A stretch of DNA of 64,000 bases, from positions 405,297 through 469,296 of the forward strand of contig PGCO01000004.1 of assembly GCA_002786355.1 (NCBI GenBank), read 5' to 3'. This document shows positions 8,403 to 17,800 of this stretch, piece by piece; the first letter of the stretch is position 1, and each line of letters opens with the position of its first letter. The position numbers and the translations under genes were made by a program. The notes below the pieces were generated by a model. It was not told where the DNA came from. It saw only the letters and a list, made by a program, of their open reading frames with translations, and did not search any database. The stretch is from Sediminibacterium sp. FEMGT703S (GTDB taxonomy: Bacteria; Bacteroidota; Bacteroidia; Chitinophagales; Chitinophagaceae).

Positions 8403-11102
8403 TTAAAACTTAACAGCAAGACCAGCTGAAAAATATCGCTCAAATAGATTAAAAGCTAAAATATTTGTTTGAATAGCAGAAGCACTACTGAATCTTAGGT
8501 CTTTTTGATTAAAAATATTCTTGCATCCCAGAAAATAACTTAATTGATGCTTATTGATAAAACGAAGTTGTATATCTGCAAATAAAATATTTACGGGCTT
8601 CAGTCGTTCAGTTTTGTTACTAATAGACTCTAGGCTAAAATCAAAATAAATTGATTTACAATAATTCGCTTCTAATTGTAGTTTACCAATAATATCGGCA
8701 TTAGTAAATTTTCCAAGACCGCCTTGCTTATTTTCTTGCACTTGCTGTTGGTAGGTTAAACCCGACCGAATATTGAGGTAGTTACTGACTTCATATTTTA
8801 TCTGTAAGTCTTGCTTAAAAAATCTTACATCATTTTTGTTGATTATACTCTTTGCCAACCCATATACTTTACCATCTGTAAAATTAGATGTTAGTATAAT
8901 CCAGCTATTACTTTTATAAAACTTTTTCTCAACTCTTGCTGTGACCGTTGTAAATCTATTCGCCTCATTAGAAACCACGTGTTCGTTTACTATAAGGTTA
9001 CCAGAAAAATTTACATTTTGCAGATAAGTAAGCGGATTATTACTGTAATTCAGAGATAATTGACCAATAATGCCTGACTGTATAGGATCAAAAAAAAGAT
9101 AGCTGGTATTTATAATAAACCTGTTCGTAATATTCAGTAGGCTGGTCCCTTTTGAAACACTGTTAGCAGTGGTTAAAAAATAATTACTTGACAGATTTAG
9201 TAAACGCGGGTAGATTGGGTTCATTTGTAAGCTGCCAATCCACAATGATTTAGTGTTTATTTTCTGTTGAAAATTGATGCCAGGTGAAAATATTTGCTTC
9301 CGATCTTGCAATCCGCTAGCAGATATGTTTAATACTTCAAGACTTGAAGTGAAGCTTGCTTGTAAGGATCTGCTGACCTGATAACCTAACGCATATCTAA
9401 TTCCATAATTACGCTGCCGATAAATATTCTTTAAAGCAAAATCCTGATGCGATGCTACGGGGTTAATACTGTCTGTATTAAATAACTGTAAGCCATTTTG
9501 CGCATCCAAAGTGTGCAAAATATAAGACGCTGCAATAGTATGAGAAAATGCACCCTTCTTTAGATTAAATTGCATATCAGCTGATTGGGTTTGATGTTTC
9601 CCCAAAAAATCTTGTTGCAAGGACTTATATCTTGCTATTGGCTGGGTAAAAAAATCATCAACTAATAAATTGTTTGTAAAGAAAGGATTATCAAATGATT
9701 TTTTATTTGCCTGAAGATGCAAACTGAGTGAATGATTGATACCTGTAAGAAAACTCGTATGAGACGAAATAAAATAAGACTCATTAGTAAAAGAGTTATG
9801 CTGATTTGTACTCTTTCCATTAATCTCGTTCATCTGTAACCCGTGGTTACGAATATTTGAAATATCAAAAGATAATTTACTTTGAATTTTTGAGCTGGGT
9901 TTCCAATCCAGCTCATTTTCAATTGATAAGCTTTTATCTTTCTTTCTCAACAAGTTTTTTTCTTGAAAAGCGATAACAGACTGGTTTGTCAAGTAATTGA
10001 TTTCTCTTCTTTGTGTTTGAGAAAATGCGTCATCAATAATTTTTACAATTGACTTTACACTGAATTTAGGGGAAAAACGCATTTTTATATTACCGCTGTA
10101 TAATGCACTATTGTTATAAAAGAGCCTGTTATTGGCAATATTTCTAGGACTGCTTTCAGTAAATTGAACCGGAGGACCTGAATATAAAGCGCTTTGCTCA
10201 AATTTCTGGATGTTGCTCAAATCTTGTGAAGTATTAGATATATGTTTTGATAGTGTTCCATTTGTATTTCTATTAAGATTTGTGACAAGCTTGATAGATT
10301 TTGAAAAGGAAACAGAACTAGACTTTAGTTCATAAGTAGATAAGGGTAAACCTGAGAATGCAGAAACATCACCATAGGTTCGCTTTTTACCAGATGTATA
10401 ACCCAGGTTCAATACCGTTTCCCCTGATCCAGAGAATCTACTAGATAAATTGGTTGTGTCCTTATAATTTTCTATTACTGATATTTTGGACAGCCCGCTA
10501 GTACCGGTATTGTTGATTAATGTTTCATAATTGTTTTCAAAAAGATCATCCCCTTCAATCAACACCCGGGATATCTCTTTTCCATTAAAGCTAAGTCTGC
10601 CATTATCACTTACCTGCAAACCCGGTAATCTTTGTAGTAGATTCGCAATGGTTTGTTCATTGCCTTTAGCAAAGGATTGTACATTATAGTTGGTTGTATC
10701 CCCTTTTCGAATAATCGGGATAGCTGACTTTACCAATACAGTAGGTAAATCATTAGCAGCATCCAATAACTGAAAATCAATACTACTAATAGGCTGATTT
10801 TTACTAGCCATATAGTTGATTGTCTGATACCCCAGACTACTAATCTGTATACAAACCTGCTGGCCCTTTGCCCTGGCGAAGTTTACTTCATATAGGCCAT
10901 CCTTATTAGAAAAAGCATATGCTAAAAGCAAGCCAGTAGAGTCCTGCGCTAAGATTCTTACTGTAGCACCAAGAACAGGTTCATCTCTTTTATTGGTGAC
11001 TTTCCCTTTTACTATTGCACTATCCTGAGCAAAAATGCACTCGCTGTTTAATAGTAAGGTTGAAACAAAGACAACACTGATTAAAAACCAGCGTTGTCTC
11101 AT
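8403..11102 (-). CDS. Outer-membrane beta-barrel protein, CarboxypepD_reg/TonB-receptor type
   Basis: About 899 residues from the ATG at 11102, chosen because a clean signal peptide follows (MRQRWFLISVVF... to FAQDS); an in-frame ATG at 11144 is less likely. After the signal come a carboxypeptidase-regulatory-like Ig domain (VKGKVTNKRDEPVLGATV), then a plug-like region with RLPGLQVSDNGRLSFNGKE and RVLIEGDDLF. A long barrel follows, ending in an aromatic/aliphatic strand (FSAGLAVKF). Such proteins act in the outer membrane, in TonB-type uptake or peptide transactions; the substrate is unknown. It follows the GLPGLI gene with a 47-base gap, as in the pair at 43157-46835. Confidence 0.85.
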   Translation of the reverse strand: MRQRWFLISVVFVSTLLLNSECIFAQDSAIVKGKVTNKRDEPVLGATVRILAQDSTGLLLAYAFSNKDGLYEVNFARAKGQQVCIQISSLGYQTINYMASKNQPISSIDFQLLDAANDLPTVLVKSAIPIIRKGDTTNYNVQSFAKGNEQTIANLLQRLPGLQVSDNGRLSFNGKEISRVLIEGDDLFENNYETLINNTGTSGLSKISVIENYKDTTNLSSRFSGSGETVLNLGYTSGKKRTYGDVSAFSGLPLSTYELKSSSVSFSKSIKLVTNLNRNTNGTLSKHISNTSQDLSNIQKFEQSALYSGPPVQFTESSPRNIANNRLFYNNSALYSGNIKMRFSPKFSVKSIVKIIDDAFSQTQRREINYLTNQSVIAFQEKNLLRKKDKSLSIENELDWKPSSKIQSKLSFDISNIRNHGLQMNEINGKSTNQHNSFTNESYFISSHTSFLTGINHSLSLHLQANKKSFDNPFFTNNLLVDDFFTQPIARYKSLQQDFLGKHQTQSADMQFNLKKGAFSHTIAASYILHTLDAQNGLQLFNTDSINPVASHQDFALKNIYRQRNYGIRYALGYQVSRSLQASFTSSLEVLNISASGLQDRKQIFSPGINFQQKINTKSLWIGSLQMNPIYPRLLNLSSNYFLTTANSVSKGTSLLNITNRFIINTSYLFFDPIQSGIIGQLSLNYSNNPLTYLQNVNFSGNLIVNEHVVSNEANRFTTVTARVEKKFYKSNSWIILTSNFTDGKVYGLAKSIINKNDVRFFKQDLQIKYEVSNYLNIRSGLTYQQQVQENKQGGLGKFTNADIIGKLQLEANYCKSIYFDFSLESISNKTERLKPVNILFADIQLRFINKHQLSYFLGCKNIFNQKDLRFSSASAIQTNILAFNLFERYFSAGLAVKF

Positions 11103-11149
11103 ATGGTTAATTTGAAACAGTTTTGATACCAAAATAGAAAACAAATTCG

Positions 11150-11896
11150 TTAATTACCGTTATTCATCATGTTATACATTTTCTTCGTCGCCTCAAGATT
11201 CGTTTTCTCAATTATTTTTTCAAATTCAAGCTGAGAAACTACTTTGCCAGTAAACCTGATATCGGGAATAAGTTCTTTTTTATACGGCATTTCAATATGC
11301 ACAGCGGTATAAGAAATATCCTTATTACTATCTTCGACTTTTAAAATCATTCCTGGCAGGTTTCTGAAATTATTTGGGCCGCCTGTAAAAGGTAGTTGAG
11401 TAGTAAACCAAGCTGCATATTGCCTGCCCTTGTAGTCAATAACAGCTTTCTGACAAGAATAATTTAAAATATTGCCTAGCTCATTGGTTATTTTCCACCC
11501 TTGCAATTGGGCTAGTGTGTCATAAATAAAGTAGGTGGAATTATTCAGTGGTTTAATTTTTTTAACCACGTTGCTATTATGCTCCCTGACTAAAATTGGC
11601 TGACTTTTATTTCCCTCCTGAAAAAGTTCATTTCTGAACTTATCAAACTCTCTTTTATATCGTAAGGTATCCCTTGTTTTAATAAACTTCCCATTTTCTT
11701 GTACCGTAATCTCATCAACATCATATACTGTCATTGCCCGTATGATCACTTCATTTTTAGTATACCATTGTTCATAAAAGTCTTTTGTATTATTTGCTTT
11801 GGTATATTTAAAGTATTTAATATAAATATTGCTATTTTGAGCTATCACTGAAATGATGGACGAAAATAATAAAACTGTTAAATATATTTTTTTCAT
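11150..11896 (-). CDS. GLPGLI family protein
   Basis: 248 residues with an N-terminal signal peptide (MKKIYLTVLLFSSIISVIAQ). It has the family hallmark in variant form, FRNLPGMILKVED, at about residues 182-194. Before it come the usual cysteine (YSCQKAVIDYKGR) and the AWFTTQLPFTGGP stretch. GLPGLI proteins are exported Bacteroidota proteins of unknown function, frequently encoded beside CarboxypepD_reg/TonB-like barrels, as here. It lies between the small cysteine peptide gene and the barrel gene, all on the minus strand, so one transcription unit is likely. Confidence 0.88.
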   Translation of the reverse strand: MKKIYLTVLLFSSIISVIAQNSNIYIKYFKYTKANNTKDFYEQWYTKNEVIIRAMTVYDVDEITVQENGKFIKTRDTLRYKREFDKFRNELFQEGNKSQPILVREHNSNVVKKIKPLNNSTYFIYDTLAQLQGWKITNELGNILNYSCQKAVIDYKGRQYAAWFTTQLPFTGGPNNFRNLPGMILKVEDSNKDISYTAVHIEMPYKKELIPDIRFTGKVVSQLEFEKIIEKTNLEATKKMYNMMNNGN

Positions 11897-11954
11897 TAAG
11901 CGTATTTTTTAAAATAAAGCTATGCGGACATTGAGACCGCATAGCTTTACAAAT

Positions 11955-12226
11955 TTAAGGCTCTGGAACCTCAGCAGGACGATCACATGATCTACCACTT
12001 TGCCAGAAATCTGTATTAATAATTTGACCTGTTTCACAGTTGAAAGATACTGTAAATACTCCTAAAAGGAGTGGCCTGCCATCGGGACAAGTTATTATCA
12101 TATTAGATTTTGTTTCGCAAACAACTTGCGAATCTTTCTTTTTTATACAGGCACAACAGATGCAAACAATGAAGTGGTTAAAATACAAAGCATGGAAACA
12201 CCTGCAATAAATTTTACTGGTTTCAT
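11955..12226 (-). pseudogene. Small secreted cysteine-containing peptide gene with a frameshift
   Basis: The ATG at 12226 opens a perfect signal peptide (MKPVKFIAGVSMLCILTTSL, then FASVVPV) that stops at TAA 12143-12145. The -1 frame from that point reads KKKDSQVVCETKSNMIITCP and continues 40 more residues to the stop at 11955, with cysteines in TCPDGR, FNCETG and GRSCDR. Together they make an ~85-90 residue secreted peptide with four cysteines after the signal. The break lies next to an A-run, so mutation, sequencing error or frameshifting are all possible. It resembles in style the NVEALA-type exported peptides of Bacteroidota but lacks that motif. It precedes the GLPGLI and barrel genes. 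Confidence 0.6.
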
Positions 12227-12287
12227 TTTTTTTGTTTTTAGTTTTTTAAAATTTCTACAATTCTTTAAAGTGAACAGTAGTAATATC

Positions 12288-12299
12288 TTGTAGCTACAA
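12288..12299. promoter_or_regulatory. Palindrome upstream of the peptide gene
   Basis: TTGTAGCTACAA is a perfect 12-base palindrome 61 bases before the peptide start and just after the LuxR-type regulator gene. It could be the regulator's operator; this is inference from position and symmetry. Confidence 0.35.
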
Positions 12300-12329
12300 A
12301 GGCAATTTAAAGAATCTTTACAAATTTCT

Positions 12330-12349
12330 AAGTAGCCATTTGGCTACTT
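12330..12349. terminator. Hairpin after the LuxR-type regulator gene
   Basis: AAGTAGCC / GGCTACTT form an 8-bp perfect stem with a four-base loop immediately after the regulator's stop codon. The T run lies on the plus-strand side, so it is not an ideal terminator for the minus-strand gene and may instead be a regulatory hairpin. Confidence 0.4.
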
Positions 12350-13006
12350 TTATTTCATTAGTAACTTTACTACACCATAACTAATACTCACACTTAATAA
12401 ATCTTCTCTGTACTTTACTCCAAAATATATGCACATCTTACTAATATATTTCTTAACAGAAGCCTCACTCTTGCATAATAAATGCGCTATTTCCTTTCTA
12501 CTGAATCCAGCCGAGTTTAATATTAAAAAAGCAACATCGCTTGATGTCAATTCACTTAGCTTTCCCGTTTTAATATCTCTTCTGAACCCGTCTTTTTCTG
12601 TTTGGCATTCTCCTTCCTTTAGAAAGCTAAAATTTTCTAAAATGTGTTTGTTTACAATAGAACATCTTGTCGGTAGAAAAATATTTTCATAAATAAAACC
12701 ATCTCCCCCTCCCGAAAGAAAATCATTAATAATTTTTTTGTTCCCATTCGAACAAAATCCAATTACAAACAATTCAGGTATAAAATATTTAATAACAATC
12801 GTAGTCAATAGAGCATCACAACATTGTATATCAAAATCTACTATCACAAAACCTATTTTCTCTTTAGTTAGTAACACCTCTTTGAGCAATTCCCTGCCAT
12901 AATCAAACACGTGAACTTGAATTTGATTCTTTTGAGATAAAATTCCTTTAAAATGATGCTTATTACTTTTTGTTACAGCTAAGTAGATTACTTTTTTATT
13001 GCTCAT
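12350..13006 (-). CDS. LuxR-type HTH regulator with degenerate receiver-like domain
   Basis: 218 residues. The C-terminal helix-turn-helix is of the LuxR/FixJ class: SELTSSDVAFLILNSAGF, then SRKEIAHLLCKSEASVKKYI at about 153-192. The N-terminal ~130 residues alternate strands and helices like a response-regulator receiver, with VIVDFD at the usual phosphoacceptor strand. The flanking acidic pocket is not clear, so phosphorylation is uncertain. It heads the minus-strand series of peptide, GLPGLI and barrel genes and is their likely regulator. No histidine kinase is encoded beside it. Confidence 0.8.
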   Translation of the reverse strand: MSNKKVIYLAVTKSNKHHFKGILSQKNQIQVHVFDYGRELLKEVLLTKEKIGFVIVDFDIQCCDALLTTIVIKYFIPELFVIGFCSNGNKKIINDFLSGGGDGFIYENIFLPTRCSIVNKHILENFSFLKEGECQTEKDGFRRDIKTGKLSELTSSDVAFLILNSAGFSRKEIAHLLCKSEASVKKYISKMCIYFGVKYREDLLSVSISYGVVKLLMK

Positions 13007-13121
13007 AACTGCAATATGAAATAAATATAGCTTTTAAAAAACCGTTAAACAACGGTATTTTTAGGGAAAAACACCCCCTCCAAAAACGGGAAATTTCCCA
13101 TTGTTTGCAATTCTTTTATTA

Positions 13122-13343
13122 TTATGCGTAAGATTCTAATGATTTCTTTAAAAGCATATAGTTCTCTTCATCAAAACACATAAAGGCAACCCTTGATGGC
13201 TTATCAACTTGGTTAACGAATTTCATTACCGCATCAACAGCAATTGTTGCCGCCTGATCTTTAGGGAATCCATAAACTCCAGTACTGATATTAGGGAATG
13301 CTACTGAATTGCAATTGTGCTCCACTGCAATCCTCAAAGAATT
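13122..13343 (-). pseudogene. Macro-domain protein, C-terminal fragment
   Basis: About 73 residues match the second half of an ADP-ribose-binding macro domain: NSLRIAVEHN, then SVAFPNISTGVYGFPKDQAA, ending LKKSLESYA. The ISTGVYGFP loop is a conserved ligand-binding element of O-acetyl-ADP-ribose deacetylase-like macro domains. The homology runs right up to 13343, where the right direct repeat begins, so the N-terminal half with the catalytic Asn/Asp region has been removed. No ATG start remains. It is a remnant that marks the recombination junction. Confidence 0.8.
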
Positions 13344-14346
13344 CTCCCCCTACAGCATTGTAAAAGCTCCGAATTATTCGGGGCTTTTTTTGTTTAGGAT
13401 TAATCCTGCTTCTGGATCTTTTAAAAGAATACTGTTCTCGTTTATTAAATTGGATAGGGTTGGATTTTTTAAGGAATCCAAAAACATATTTTTTAAATAG
13501 AAAGTTTGAATGGATTGTTTAGGTTGGTGCCACTTAATAATTTTACATTGACAACTTGCATTGGCTGGGGTATTAATTACTTCTTCTATTCTTCCTCCCT
13601 TACCCAACTTTTTATAGACTTCTCTAATTCCAATGATTCGATTATTGGCACCTGCATCAAAATTCCAAGATGCAGATATCGCACTGAGGTATTCCTCTTT
13701 CTTATCTAAACTGAGTAAACTATGTCTGGGGTATTCTACTTTTTTGTCGTTATTTTTTATTTGTGAGTGGATAGAAACTAAATTGGGTGATTCAAATTGG
13801 GCATAGCCAATATGGTCAAAACTTGCCCCATACCTATGATAGGCGAAATAGCCGTTTTTATATTTTATTTCTACTAAGTTGGCAACCACTTTATGGTAAC
13901 GATTTGGATCTGAAAGTCGGGCTTGGGGTGAACTAGTGTAACAAATCCAAACCCCTTCTAGCTCATCTATTTCTGCTTGTGATACCTTGTAAGGAATTAA
14001 ATTAAAATCATTTTGAATAGTTTCCCATTTATTCTCAGACTGGCGGTATAAATTGAGGGTATAAATTGCTGTAATTAAAAAGACAATACAAAGTGGAATA
14101 AAAATCATCCGATAAAACCCTAACTTTTTAAGGATGGTTGCTTCTGTCTCTTTTTTTAAATTGGCAAGCTTGAATTTAAGTTGTTGATTTTCAGTAATAA
14201 TTGAATAGCTGTCCTTACCAATTTCATCATTTTCCTTTGAAGCAATTAGCGCTGGATCTATTGGGTTTTGCTCAAAAGCTTGCCTTCCCATTTGGTACAA
14301 ATACACATAACAAGTATCCACTAAAAAGGACCGGGGATTTGCCACC
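13344..14346. repeat. Right copy of ~1 kb direct repeat
   Basis: Matches 5969-6989. It starts with the last bases of the tRNA-like gene (CTCCCCCTACAG) without the rest of that gene, repeats the terminator, then continues into the intact copy of the membrane-protein gene. 13528-14346 is identical by eye to 6171-6989. The match ends at 14346 inside that gene. Confidence 0.9.
13365..13391. terminator. Duplicated terminator hairpin, overlapping a coding end
   Basis: Same stem as at 5990-6017. In this copy the minus-strand gene at 13374-14624 reads through one arm and stops inside it, so the hairpin now also encodes the last residues of a protein. Confidence 0.75.
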
Positions 14347-14624
14347 AATCCCATAAGGGCATCTTTTATTTGTCCACCGGTGATATCGTATTTTCTGAAT
14401 GGATATTCTGCTTTTTCTTTTTGAGGATCGGCTTCATATGGAATATGACCAAACGCTGATGCTGTTTCAGGAAGTCGATTACTTATTTCACTTAATGCAA
14501 TGGCTAACTCCTCATAATTTTTACGATTCGTGTTTTGAATAATTAATTTTCCAGTGTCAACCTGAAATTTTTCGATGGCTTTATTTAGTAAATAGATAAT
14601 TTCTTCCTTGCCCTTTTTAAGCAT
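13374..14624 (-). CDS. Hypothetical single-pass membrane protein, 416 residues
   Basis: The cytoplasmic-looking N-terminal ~180 residues include a helical segment just before the membrane (ITENQQLKFKLANLKKETEA, coiled-coil-like). One strong membrane helix follows at about 188-207 (FIPLCIVFLITAIYTLNLY). An external domain of ~200 residues follows, with ELEGVWICYTSSP and many aromatic residues, suggesting a beta-rich lipocalin-like fold. No family was recognised. It is the intact partner of the truncated duplicate at 6029-7003. Its last codons lie within a duplicated terminator, giving the ending LNKKSPE, where the other copy stops earlier. Confidence 0.75.
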   Translation of the reverse strand: MLKKGKEEIIYLLNKAIEKFQVDTGKLIIQNTNRKNYEELAIALSEISNRLPETASAFGHIPYEADPQKEKAEYPFRKYDITGGQIKDALMGLVANPRSFLVDTCYVYLYQMGRQAFEQNPIDPALIASKENDEIGKDSYSIITENQQLKFKLANLKKETEATILKKLGFYRMIFIPLCIVFLITAIYTLNLYRQSENKWETIQNDFNLIPYKVSQAEIDELEGVWICYTSSPQARLSDPNRYHKVVANLVEIKYKNGYFAYHRYGASFDHIGYAQFESPNLVSIHSQIKNNDKKVEYPRHSLLSLDKKEEYLSAISASWNFDAGANNRIIGIREVYKKLGKGGRIEEVINTPANASCQCKIIKWHQPKQSIQTFYLKNMFLDSLKNPTLSNLINENSILLKDPEAGLILNKKSPE

Positions 14625-14803
14625 ATTAGTTTCTAATTAGTTGCAAATCAATGCATAGCAAATTTCGGAAATTCAAAACTCGTTTTGGAAATTACATTTT
14701 TTATTTGAAAACTGTTTAGAAAGGCTAAAAAAATCAATTCGGGTATTCCTTTACTATTTTGTTCTCGAAAATTGCTTTAGCTAACCAAAAAAAGGCTGCC
14801 ATT

Positions 14804-17800
14804 ATGAAATGTACAACTGTTTTTAAGCAGGTTCTGTTCCAAATTCTATTAACCTTAGGAATAATTCTTCCTGCAATTGCACAAAACAGAAACTTAAAAG
14901 GTACTGTTTTGGACGATAAAAAAATTGCCATCGCAGGCGCAACCATTAAAGTAAAAGGTGAAAATATTACCAAGGTAACCGACAATAACGGAAATTTTAC
15001 TATTCCAATCAGTGGAACCAAAAAAGTATTGGTTGTTAGTTTTATTGGGTATGAAACTACTGAAATCCCTTTAGGGAATGAAGAAACGATTAGTGTAATA
15101 CTTACTACAACTACGAATTCTTTAGACAACGTAGTGGTAAATGCCCTAGGTTTTGAAACAAGAAAAGATAAATTAGGGTATGCTACAAACAGAATTGGTG
15201 CTGAAGCCATCGGTAATTCTGGGGAAGCTGGTCTATTAAATGCTTTGGCAGGAAAATCCTCTGGAGTAAGGGTTTCTCGTTCTTCTGGTGACCCAGGGGG
15301 TGGTTCACAAATATTAATTAGAGGTCAAAGTACGATTACCAGAAGTACCGATCCCTTAATTGTATTAGATGGTGTTCCCGTAAGCGGAGACGCAAGAGGT
15401 GAATCTTCAGGTGGGCAAATTGTACAGCAAAGCAGGTTAAATGATATTAATCCAGATGATATTGCCAATGTTCAAATTTTAAAAGGGGCATCTGCAGCAG
15501 CACTTTGGGGTACCAGGGCTGCCAATGGAGTAATCATTATCACTACTAAAAAAGGGAGCAGTGGGTCAAAGGCAAATATTTCATTTAGGTCAACCGTATC
15601 GATTGATCAAGTGAGTGCGTTCTATGATTTACAAGAAACCTATGGACAAGGGAATAATGGTGTTTGGGCAGCAAATGCTATAAGAACCTGGGGAGATAAA
15701 ATTGCAAACAGATCTGGTACAAGTGACGTTTTAAATACAACTGGAGGATACTTTGTAGGCAATACTGGAAATACTATTTTTCCTATTACTACAAAAAATT
15801 CAAAAGAAACCTTTAACCAAAAAAATTACGATGCAATATTTAGGACAGGGCAATTCTTGGATAACTCTTTGAGCATTAGCGGGGGAGATAATAAGTCAAA
15901 TTATTTCATTAGTATTAGTGATTTAAATCAACAAGGGGTAGTAAGAAATAGCAGTGATTACAGGAGAACTAGTTTCAGGGTAAATGCTAGTCGTCAATTA
16001 AACAATTGGTTAAATATTTCTAATAAAGCTTCTTATATACTCACCAATTCGAACAGACTGCAGTCTGGAGTTAACAATGCAGGGTTGTTGATTGGATTAT
16101 TAAGAACACCTCCAGATTTTGATAATACCGATTTCACGGGTAGCTTCTATAGCTCACCAGGGGGAGCATTTGTTGCTGATAGACAACGTTCTTATAGAAA
16201 TGCGGTAGGAGCAAGTACAAATCCAGGATTTAATAATCCATTATGGGTAATCAATTCTTTAACCAATACTTCAAGAGTAAATAGATTTATCAATTCTGCT
16301 GAAATTAATGTAAAGCCAGCACAATGGTTTACGTTTACTACTAGGGCTGGTATTGATTATTTTACCGATCAGCAGATCAATTATTTTCCATACTTCACGG
16401 CCAATGCAATCAATGGACGTTACGATCGGGAAGAATACAGTGAATTTCAGTTTAACCTAGATTTGATTGCTAGAGCAACCCACGATTTTTCAGATAAATT
16501 AGGTGGTAATATGGTTTTAGGCTTTAATTATAATAGCCTTAAAACAACAGGTCTTGGGGGTACTTCATTAGATTTTATTTTGCCAAATGGGCCAAGAGAC
16601 TTTAACAATGTTACCCCTGCCAATTTTAGTGTAACTGATAATTTTTTAAATAGATTAACCAATGCCGGATATACGAGTATTGGAATGGCATGGGATAATC
16701 AATTATTCGTTAACGCTACTGGTAGATTAGAAGCAGCTTCTACTTTTGGTCAACAAGCAAAGCAAGCATTTTTTTATCCATCGGCAGATATTGCATGGCA
16801 ATTTAATCAATTGAAAAGTTTACAAAATGCAAAGTGGCTTTCTTTTGCTAAAGTAAGGGCATCAATGGGTATTGTAGGTGTTCAACCGCAAGCATATCAA
16901 ACAGCCACTAATTTTGTTACGAGAACTTGGCAAGATGGATTGGGAGGAGCACTAGATCCTGCACTTTACGGCACAGGATCTTATGTTCAAAGTGTAAATA
17001 GGGGAAATCCCTTTTTACGCCCAGAAAGAAAAAAAGAGGTAGAGGCAGGCTTAGACCTTAGATTCTTTAATAATAAACTTTCTGTAAGTGTATCCGCTTA
17101 TCAAAATGAAACAGTAGATGCATTGATTTCTGTTACACAATCTCCTGCTTCAGGTTTTAATACCTTTTATACTAATGCAGGAACTATCGAGAATAAAGGG
17201 ATAGAATTAGATTTAGGCTATAATGTTTTAGCAAAAAACAATTGGAATTTAGACTTGAATTTTAACTGGACACGCAATAGAAACTTAGTTACCAATTTAG
17301 GTGGAGCAGGTTCTATCACATTAGGGGGAACTGCTGGTGTTTCTTCACGAGCGGTAGAAGGTTATCCTTTGGGCGTTCTCTTCTCAAATATTTTCCAAAG
17401 AGATGCAAGTGGCAATAAAGTGTTGAATGCAAATGGTTTCCCAACAGTTGATCCAACAGCTGTTCCAATAGGAGATCCTAATCCTGAGTGGAGAGCAGCA
17501 TTTGGCTTTAACTTGAAATACAAAAAATTCTACTTAAATGCATTAATGGAACATTCTCAAGGAGGTCAGGTAATTAATGGTACTGAAGCAGTGTTATTAG
17601 ACTATGGAACAAGTGCAGCAACTGGGGTAGAAAGCGTTTCTACCAAAGACCTTAGACGATTTAATGGGACTACTATTTTAGCAGGTACTCCGTTTAGGGG
17701 GAATATAGGAAACTTTGGTGGCGAAGATGTAGCATTAGATCAAAGCTGGTATACTGGTCCTGGTGGTTGGTTTGGTAATGTGGGCGAACTCTTTTTAGAA

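Larger units (their letters stand above)
6990..13343. mobile_element. Putative acquired segment between direct repeats
   Basis: This 6.35 kb block lies between the two ~1 kb repeats. It begins with non-coding DNA and ends inside a macro-domain gene whose N-terminal half is missing. It carries degenerate genes and a regulator/peptide/GLPGLI/barrel locus, all on the minus strand. No integrase, transposase or replication gene was seen. The arrangement would result from single-crossover integration of a circle carrying a fragment of the local gene, or from another recombination event next to a tRNA-like gene. The boundaries are firm from the repeats; the mobile origin is inference. Confidence 0.5.

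Noticed and set aside
6990..13343. Insertion sequence or integrase-bearing integrative element
   Set aside because: No transposase, integrase, relaxase or terminal inverted repeats were found; only the direct repeats support mobility, so no element family is assigned.
14734..15210. Minus-strand frame over the start of the SusC gene
   Set aside because: Antisense to the signal peptide and plug region of a certain SusC gene; low-complexity Ser/Val/Leu content with no family match.
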